Source: Mactra quadrangularis | Taxonomy: Eukaryota > Mollusca > Bivalvia > Venerida > Mactridae | Reading direction: 5' to 3' | Length of the DNA: 64,000 nucleotides | Assembly (NCBI GenBank): GCA_025267735.1 | Contig: CM046311.1 | Location: forward strand, 20,551,020 to 20,615,019 | Shown: positions 56,533-64,000 of the stretch, in pieces | Layout: every line of letters begins with the position of its first letter | How positions within the stretch are numbered: the stretch's first letter is position 1 | The notes under the pieces: generated by a model | What the model was told of the DNA's origin: nothing | The model's database searches: none | The model's input: only the letters and a program-made list of their open reading frames with translations | Position numbers and translations under genes: made by a program

Positions 56533-56842
56533 TAGGAGCAGTGGTCTAGTGGTAGGCCGCGCGCTTAGGGATCGAGAGGTCATGGGTTCGAATCCCACTA
56601 GGGGCACTGCCAATTTCCTTGAGCAAGAAATTTACCTGCGATTGCTTCACTTCACTCAGGTGTAAATGGGTACCTGCGAGGGTGGTATACTTCCGTTGCG
56701 CCAATTTGTCGGCTGCACTAATAAGCGGAGTAAAAAGACTCCCCAGGGAGATTGATAGATAGATACCAGTAGCCCAGTGACCAGGGGTAATAGCTGTAAA
56801 GTCGGTGAACGTGCGTAAGCATGAACCTTAGACTATAAAATG
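56533..56842 (+). repeat. SINE family D, copy 2 (full-length)
   Basis: Head 'taggagcagtggtctagtgg' (A-box), B-box 'gggttcgaatcccac', then 'gaaatttacctgcgattgct', 'gtaaatgggtacctg' and a longer tail than copy 1. The 5' and 3' ends of the tRNA-like part do not pair, so it is not a functional tRNA gene. Confidence 0.88.
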
Positions 56843-57041
56843 CAATTATAATCATATTAAAGGATTTACACACTTTAATATAAGTGAAAATAGCGTTGGG
56901 CTATTGGCCTATGATTTCCATGTCTTTAATACTTATTCAATTCTGAATTAAGAAAAGGTCTATACAATGAAGCTGAGTCAGGATATATTGCGATGTTAGA
57001 ACCAAACTAGTATCTTGGATTATTACTTTATCAGCGGCATG

Positions 57042-57228
57042 TTCAGTAACGACTGTTAGCGAACGTTACGGATACGGGACAACTCAACCCGTGGATAACT
57101 AAAATCAAAGTTGAGACAACTCAACCCGTTGGTAGGGGATTGAGTTGACCCGGGTTGAGTCGTCTTTGGGTTGAGTTGTTCCAAACCTAACGTTACGGAA
57201 CATTTTGGAACGTTCGGGGTTATTGAAA
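57042..57228 (+). mobile_element. CAACTCAAC repeat family, copy 2
   Basis: 'gttcagtaacgactgttagc' then 'gaacgttacgg' at left, 'aacgttacggaacattttgg' at right. The interior has four GACAACTCAACCC/GGGTTGAGTTG words. Inverted relative to 44095-44315. Confidence 0.75.
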
Positions 57229-57620
57229 AGGCTACTGCGCTCGGCTACCATATCTACAGTCTGACTTCTTCTTAAACGGAGAATGATGGACATTATTATC
57301 AAAGATTAATGGAAACATGTACTGAACCGCTTCGATTAGCTAACTCTTCACAGTGCTTACGTCACGCTTTGCTACTTAACCATTAACAACACGTAAATCA
57401 CGTGACACTAGAAATACCATGTGACATAAATGTGTTGCGCGTGAAAAGTTATTTCGTTATTTTTACAAATTATCAATTAAAACTAATTATTTTTATTCAT
57501 TATTCACTACAAGAAGACTCAACTTATTGAAAATATTGAAATGTACAAGAAAAGATGAAAAAAATATTCATCTCTCTGCGGACAGAATTCACATGTGGTG
57601 GCAGTGGCTATTGATTTAAC

Positions 57621-57907
57621 ACGGGTCGGTGGCGCAGTTGATACATGTAGCGCGCCGGGATTTGGAATCTCGTGTCCCGAAGGGGTACGGTTTCGAATCC
57701 CACACGTGGAGGTTATATCCTTCCATGAAAATTTGACAATAATGGCAATTTTCCTCCATTAATAAGATATATTGAGAAGTTATCGGCCTTGTGGAATGGT
57801 AGGTGAGTACTGGTTGAAGACAATGGTCCAGGAAAGGTAGGTTAGGTGTGCTGGACGCCGTAAAATGACTTAAATTGTGTTGAAACGGCGTTAAACCCAA
57901 TAAAAAG
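57621..57907 (+). repeat. SINE family C, copy 2
   Basis: 'cgggtcggtggcgcagttga' head with a few inserted bases, B-box-like 'ggtttcgaatccc', and the same body and 'ttaaacccaataaaaa' tail as copy 1. Confidence 0.88.
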
Positions 57908-57911
57908 ATTA

Positions 57912-57950
57912 TTGATTTAATAAAGGGAAATAATCGCTGCGGGGAGTTTG
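57912..57950. repeat. Single end of the 89-bp MITE family
   Basis: 'aataaagggaaataatcgct' then 'gcggggagtttg' is the inverted left end of the element at 10155-10243. The second end is not found nearby. Confidence 0.55.
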
Positions 57951-58352
57951 TTCGATCAGATAATCGATTATTTTGGCGTATTTGACGTCCAGCGCATAGA
58001 AACGGTCGCTGAAAATTACTCATGGAGTTAGACAGAGGTGCTTTGCTGTTGCATTTCTATATGTTTTTTATAGATAACTTTCCGTTCTTTATTGTATGCC
58101 TAAAAGTTAACTAGAATACGAAGATTTACGATGGTGGTATTAAATCTTATATTGACACTGCAGTGAAATATAAAAGTGACACTAAGTTATATTGGTGCGT
58201 GTCATATTATTTAGCAAGTATAAAACTGTCATTTTATGGGCGTCCTATGAAATTATTACATTAAAATTGTAATGAACAGTTTATTGACCAACTCATAAAC
58301 AGTTACTGTGTGATGGATGAAACAACGGTTTGTAATACCATACGGTAACATA

Positions 58353-58535
58353 CAGTGCCAACCAAAAGTTCAAAATTTTCAAGAATTGACCGACTTCCAC
58401 TGCAGTTAGATATTTTCTATGTGAACTAGTTTTGGACGTGAATAGTTTCGTTGCTCTGTTTTTTACGGGTTACTGTAAATCGGTAACTAGTTTCATTAAG
58501 ACATGATTTTTGTTCAAGACTTTTTAAGGGCACTG
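58353..58535. mobile_element. 183-bp Tc1-like MITE
   Basis: Ends CAGTGCCAACCAAAAGTTC and 'ttcaagactttttaagggcactg', both next to TA (58351-58352, 58536-58537). Typical Tc1-style ends, no coding interior. Confidence 0.7.
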
Positions 58536-58569
58536 TATTTTGAAGTGGTAACAAAGATATAGTTTACAG

Positions 58570-58903
58570 AACTCGAATTTAGCAAAAAATTGAAATTGCA
58601 AACTTCTGCGAGTTGATTATATGTTAACACGCAAAATGAAAAAAAAAAACCACTCGCATTAGAAAATAGATATATAAGCGATAGAAAAAGAATATCAAAA
58701 ATGTATTTTATGTGAATCATTAATAAATGCTATCTATCTATCTGGTCGTTCCAATGCTGATTTGAGCTTCATTAGTTTAAACAGATATATTTTTGCAGCG
58801 ATTTCAACTAGCGAAAAACTGAATTTGCGAGTTGAAATAAAAGTTACTCGCAATTTTCAAAATCCACTCGCATTTTGCGAGTATGCGAGCTTAAATTCGA
58901 GTC
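58570..58903. mobile_element. 334-bp MITE with ACTCGAATTTAGC ends
   Basis: 'aactcgaatttagcaaaaaa' at left and 'gagcttaaattcgagt' at right are inverted. The interior has repeated ACTCGCA/TGCGAGT words. Confidence 0.6.
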
Positions 58904-58969
58904 CTGGATATAATTATGATTACGATAATACTACACTGTGTTGCTGTTTTGTGTGCATTATAAATTAAA

Positions 58970-59985
58970 AACCCATACCTTTTGCCAAGTTCAGTGACCA
59001 CGATATTTTTTTCATATTGAACGTTTCACATTTAATGCGTGAGTAGCCGGTACAATTCAAGTTCTTATAAACTTTTATTACACAATTTGGTCGATATAGT
59101 TTGATTTTGAATTACTATATATTATTTGTCCGGCAGAGGTACATCGTATGCGGATACAAACTTAAGGTCCACACATGTAGATAAATTGCTTGACTGATAA
59201 ATATCTGCAATTTGTCACATTTTGTGTATTTTTTAATATTTTAACAGAAAAATCTTGACATGTCAACACGAACAATCATTCACTTGTTAATGAAAATTAC
59301 AAATTTTTGATGAGAGAATATTGACGTCTATATTACTACTTTTCTCAATTAATGTGTGAAGATTGACACGAGATTGACACGTTATGTGTCGCAGTCGAGA
59401 CATACTAATCACGTGACTGTCATGGTGATGTAATAACAACCAATCAAATGGTGATAAAATGTCACGACAAATTTGCAAACGTGAAACCAACGTTTTTATA
59501 CTTAAATTATATTACATTATACGGAAATAGCCGGTGATTCACGAACTTACGATTTGACAATTTAATGTACCTGTTCGATTCTACGTCTATGTTCTCGGCC
59601 GCGATTTAGAACTCCTCGGTCATTCGCTCATTCTCGTACCCAATCTCTCATACAGAGTTGTCGATCCTTACAGTGCTCTCAATCCTTGCAAACGTCTCGT
59701 TTTTTACAAGATTCTTGTAAAATAGTAATATAACTTAGATTTTGTATCGAAGACGTAATTCGTCTTTTATATATATTATCTTAAAGTGTTATGTGAAATA
59801 GGATTTTATTATAGGCGAAATCCAATTTTTAAAAAGCTATATTTACAGGAACTATATTTTTGTGAAACGTTTTCCTATTCTTAGTAATTTGGCTTATTTA
59901 CTCATCCGCTAAAAATGTCAACATTAGATGCTATTGCTAAAATTATGACAAAAATATCGTGCTAAGGGCCTATTCAACTGCCAGT
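58970..59985. other. Gene-free stretch
   Basis: AT-rich, no coding exon recognised. 'agaactcctcggtcattcg' at 59609 belongs to the small repeat family seen at 45.55 and 52.22 kb. Confidence 0.4.
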
Positions 59986-59989
59986 AGTG

Positions 59990-60025
59990 CCAAGGACCCT
60001 ATAATGTATAATATAGGGTCCTTGG
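59990..60025. repeat. Perfect 14-bp hairpin
   Basis: CCAAGGACCCTATA and TATAGGGTCCTTGG around an 8-bp loop. A half-site ('atatagggtccaaggt') also occurs near 52187. Confidence 0.85.
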
Positions 60026-60528
60026 TATATGTAGTGCATACATTAACCCCATGTCGTATATGTATGTGTCTATTTAACAAATAATATATGGCCATGAGGG
60101 CAATATGCAAGTTTACGGACTGGTTGGTCAGACTGAGGAAGGTATATGGCCCGAAGCGCAGCTGTATGATATTTTACTACTGCATTGATTTTGTTGTTTA
60201 ATGTCACTTCCTCGAGGTTCAAAAATTGCCACTGTACGAACTTTTGGCTTCACCCTCGTATATAAAGTCCCTAATATTACCAAGTTCTGAATGTACGCCA
60301 GTTGTCATCGTCTCATACAAAATACGTCTGGCTATTCGCAAGATGCTACACTTGATATATAAACTTCGAAATTGACATCGAAAGTAAAAAATACCGGTAT
60401 CATAACCACTGACACAATGTGAAAAAAACTTTTATACGAAAATTTAAAAGCATCAGTAACTCAGTTGGTATTTATACTGGATTTAACTTTATGTCAACAC
60501 GTTTTGGTTATTTTACAACATCCAGCGC

Positions 60529-60738
60529 ACCTAACCTAGGTCTCCTGGACCCTTGTCTATAATCAGTACTCAGCTACCCTTCCAAAAGGCAGGAAACCTC
60601 TCCATATACCATATTAATGGAGGACAATTGACATAAATATTGACACAACTGTCACATTTTCATGGATTCTAACCCGTACCCCATCGGGACACTAGATTCG
60701 AAATCCCGGTGCGCTACCAACTACGCTCAAGACCCGGG
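60529..60738 (-). repeat. SINE family C, copy 3
   Basis: Diverged minus-strand copy: plus-strand words 'ccagcgcacctaacctaggt', 'tataatcagtactcagctac', 'attcgaaatcccggtgcg' and 'gacccggg' complement the family C body and head. The 118-codon frame starting in it is incidental. Confidence 0.75.
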
Positions 60739-60739
60739 T

Positions 60740-62085
60740 ATAATAGCTCAGTTGAAATTGGGAACAACCTCGGCTATGGTGATCGAGCTTGAGAAATACT
60801 TGCATAGTTTTGTTCATTTCACATCAGTGCATGATAAGCGTTGCTTATTTGGATCAAAATTCTATTTTAAGGAATTTAAGAAGAAGCCAAACTTTATCTT
60901 TAAAAGGGTCCTTAACTTGGTTGTTTGTCCGGATTACTATTACAGTTTTTACATGCTAATAAATTTTTGTGCTGCCTTCATCCAACTTACACAAGTGATA
61001 AGCATTTTCCCTTCATAATTTGAACTAATTTTAATCAGTAGGATAAGAGCATGGTTTGGGAGCGCAGATTTACATATAACAGATTTTGTTAGATAATGTC
61101 CCGTAAGGTTAACATTTAAATCGTTACGGTTAACGACATGAACGACGTAACGAGTTTTAAACCTCCTTTTTGATATACCGTTTTAGATTTGACTTGTTAT
61201 TTCCTTGTATTTTTTTTTACTTTGTTACCATTTACGCCTTTCAACTAACTGTTCATGGTTGAAATTTGTGACTTTTGCATTGGACACCAATAAAACAAAA
61301 TGTCGTTAAACGAAACGTTTTTGTTGATTTTCAGACAAGTCTTCTTTTAACTTTCTTAGATAGTAGTTGCAGTTTTCATCAGTGAAATTTGTATGAAATT
61401 TCCTCTCGTGGTTACCACAAAAAATACGATTTATATTAAGGTGTATACTTAGAACATTGATTGACTCGTGTACTGTTGTCTAATGCAGGTCCCATAATTC
61501 GAATTTAAGGATCATTTCTATCTCAATAATAATAATATTTCGATCCTTATTTTTTCCAATAAATTTGATCTATAAAGATTATTTGGATTTCATCTTATCA
61601 TTTTAATTGTTATATTTTTAATCTTCATGAAAAGAATATGTTTTTAATTTTGATTCCTTTTTTACTCGCTTGATTTTGTAAAATTTACGGACATCATCAG
61701 TCATATTTCAGAATTAATACAACAAAATACAAACGCTATTCAATCGCTTGTTAAACGAGTTTTCATCACAACTGTAATGGCACGACTTAAACAAGTTGAT
61801 TTTATTTATTTCGTGATACATGAATACAAATGGAACAATATTTAAAACACTTTTGTAATGTTCGAATCGATCCAAAACTTATCCACCGCGATATCCAGCC
61901 TCTGTCCCAATATACAATACAATTATAGTTTTATCTTAAAACAATGTATATCAAAGATAATTTAAACTTTCATATCGTCGAAAATGTCAGATAAAGCGCG
62001 ATTTACAAACTAAGTCAATACCAAGTTTAATATATTGATAATAAAGGTTAATTTCAGGTTTATATTGTCATACTACGAGTACATG
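60740..62085. other. Gene-free AT-rich stretch
   Basis: No protein, RNA or repeat was recognised with confidence. Confidence 0.4.
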
Positions 62086-62090
62086 TATAC

Positions 62091-62128
62091 AGTGGTACAT
62101 CTAGTGGTACATCTAGTGGTACATCTAG
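62091..62128 (+). repeat. 12-bp tandem repeat, three units
   Basis: agtggtacatct three times in succession, ending in 'ag'. Confidence 0.95.
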
Positions 62129-62129
62129 A

Positions 62130-64000
62130 TGTTAGATTTTACTCTTGGATATAAACATCTAATCAAGGTTAGTGAAATTTTTGTCAGTTGAATTTGATTT
62201 GTAAACACAACTATTTGAATTAAGATTTTCATAAAGTTTTTATAACAGATTTAAATGAAGAAAACATTCATCTTTGTAGCTACAGAAATCTAAATAGTAT
62301 TAGCATTCCCAAAATTTGTTAAAATCGTCGTTTAGCCATGTATGACACCTCCTTTAGTAAAGCATTTAAGCAATGTATGTGTCAGAGTTTTATACCGTCG
62401 CATGTCTATTTATAAAATGCCTGGAATTTAGCCATCGAACGAACAGGCGCTGTCTGGGACATGTTCCCTATAAGCGTATAAAACCAGCAATATTATGGTA
62501 GACTTTAGAGTTATTCCTGTCTATGTGGTCTCAAAAGAACTTAATTAAATTTTTTAGACAAGCGAAATAATAGAGAACATGCTCTGTCCTAATTCTGGCA
62601 TCTAATCAAACGTTCACCAATATGTATTTTAAAATAGTTCGCACGATTTACTGCATACTCCCCATACTTACGGCATGCTCGCGTAAAAACGAAACACTCC
62701 TATAATACTCTCTTAATTCTTAATTCTTATGGGTATCATGAATATCTAAGTATCATTGTATATTAATAACGGGAGTATTTGTGAGTAAAAGTGCGAGTTT
62801 GTATCATTTACGCGAAAATACTACACCGTGTGTTGGTTTCAGACCAATTTCATCAATAAAAGTATGGGGATTTTGCAGTAAATTGTTCCGCGGTCTAGGG
62901 TCGCGCGTTAAATTGTTCCGCCGTGTTTTAAAAAAGACTAAACTTATTACCAGCATTCGACAGTCGTTTCAAGTTTCGCCACTCGAGGTCATATAAAAAG
63001 TAGTTCTGCTGAACTCTATTTTACCACAACCACTAAGTTTTCCTTCATAGTATACACGAATTGTCTCTCTTTTACGAAATTGACCAATTGACGAATTGAC
63101 CAAAATACATCTTAAGGAACATAAAATCATTTAAAATATGCTTTCCAAAAGTTTTCATTTTGTATTGGGCACTTTTCACGAGGTGAGCGCTGATATGCTA
63201 CTTAAAATCGCTTTCAAAAAGCGCTAGCTAGCGATAGCCTTGTGGAACGTGTCCCGTGTAAATGCGCAACGATATTGAACTATTTTTATGACGCGGTCCA
63301 AGTATTCACTAGAAACCCAAAAAAAGAAAATTCCCAAAGTACTTTAAAGCTTTATAGATAACTTTTTTACGTGAAAACGTCGAAATTGTACAAATGTCAT
63401 TAATATAAACATTATCATTTGTAGTTTCTTGTTTAAACGTAACTTAAATGCAAGATAGAATTTAAAAGAAAATGATTTTTGTTTTGTCTTTTTTTGTCTT
63501 TGGTAAAAACATTGACCCTTCGACCTCAAGACAATTCGTCCCCAAGACATTTCGCCCCAATAATATGCGATAGACATACGTACTCAAATACAATACACGT
63601 AGTGTACTCTGACATATCCTTAATTTCATATTGACAAATTAATCAAATGTCATATCAAAATCTGGTATGATAACACAAAATAAGTTTTACAACTGAAACT
63701 TGTACGCTTATTGCGCAGCAAATCAAACCCCGACTTGCCTCAGCTAACATTTATAAATTTCACATTTATAAGTAAATAAAGCATGTTTTCATATTTGAGA
63801 TACTTGTTTCTTGATATAAAGTGGAAATTTGATGTAAATTTCATCTTAATTTCTGCTTTAAATGAAATTTTATTAATCTAATTGTGTTGATAGACTCGAC
63901 ATTCGGTAATATACGTTAAACTAGCGGTCATCGACATCAATGCGGGCCTAAATACAATACATGTATCCTAGTGATTCTGATTATTGTAAACACCATTTGA
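62130..64000. other. Gene-free right end
   Basis: A 71-codon frame at 62781-62996 has no recognised homology and no splice support. Otherwise AT-rich non-coding sequence. Confidence 0.4.

Noticed and set aside
56533..56610. Functional tRNA gene
   Set aside because: A- and B-boxes are present, but acceptor-stem ends do not pair and a SINE body follows; the same holds for the heads at 24.9, 41.8, 54.4 and 57.6 kb.
57616..58023. 135-codon minus-strand frame
   Set aside because: It covers SINE C and MITE sequence and has no recognised domain.
60662..61018. 118-codon frame
   Set aside because: It starts inside an inverted SINE C copy and continues in AT-rich DNA without recognisable protein.
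62781..62996. 71-codon frame as a gene
   Set aside because: No homology, no splice support, repeat-like internal words (aaattgttccgc twice).

Overview
The window is eukaryotic and AT-rich, with spliced genes, long repeat-filled introns and many tRNA-derived SINEs and DNA-transposon remnants. Three things point to a bivalve mollusc, possibly a mussel: a 702-codon Mab-21/cGAS-like receptor gene of the type greatly expanded in bivalves, a receptor ectodomain with a somatomedin-B-like Cys cluster followed by a pre-transmembrane segment as in mollusc secretin/methuselah-like receptors, and the SINE families. The species assignment is inference.

Layout. 1-5.7 kb: the 5' part of a minus-strand receptor gene, two coding exons joined in phase; its 7TM part lies beyond the left edge. 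6.0-9.6 kb: a non-LTR retrotransposon with an intact 1040-codon endonuclease/reverse-transcriptase frame and a degenerate 2A-like motif near its N-terminus. 9.8-11.4 kb: a broken second LINE carrying an 89-bp MITE, a large palindrome and a 47-bp minisatellite. 11.4-16.4 kb: MITEs, a SINE and one uncertain exon. 16.7-18.8 kb: the minus-strand Mab-21/cGLR-like gene. 19.1-23.5 kb: a 4.3-kb diverged inverted-repeat structure just upstream of it. 25.8-28.1 kb: a fold-back transposon with a perfect 9-bp target duplication and a second fold-back element nested in it. 28.9-36.2 kb: ARL3, whose five coding exons give everything but the initiator Met. Its introns hold SINEs, a Tc1-like element, hairpin-bounded repeats and a hAT-like remnant. 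36.2-49 kb: no confident gene; fold-back hairpins, CRE palindromes, SINEs, MITEs and a 39-bp minisatellite. 49.4-53.1 kb: the last three exons of a minus-strand gene for a Cys-containing protein with a Gly/Ser/Gln/Met-rich repeat tail. 53.8 kb: a probable plus-strand first coding exon. 54-64 kb: SINEs and MITEs only.

The genes do not form a pathway. ARL3 is a conserved ciliary GTPase, the Mab-21 protein is a candidate innate nucleotidyltransferase receptor, and the receptor and the repeat-tailed protein look lineage-specific. The most unusual content is structural: nested fold-back elements with clear target duplications, a set of hairpins sharing a CTCG/CGAG-type loop, consensus CRE sites (TGACGTCA) associated with those hairpin elements, and recurrent MITE and SINE families seen in two to four copies each. 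All exon boundaries were read by eye from splice motifs and phase.
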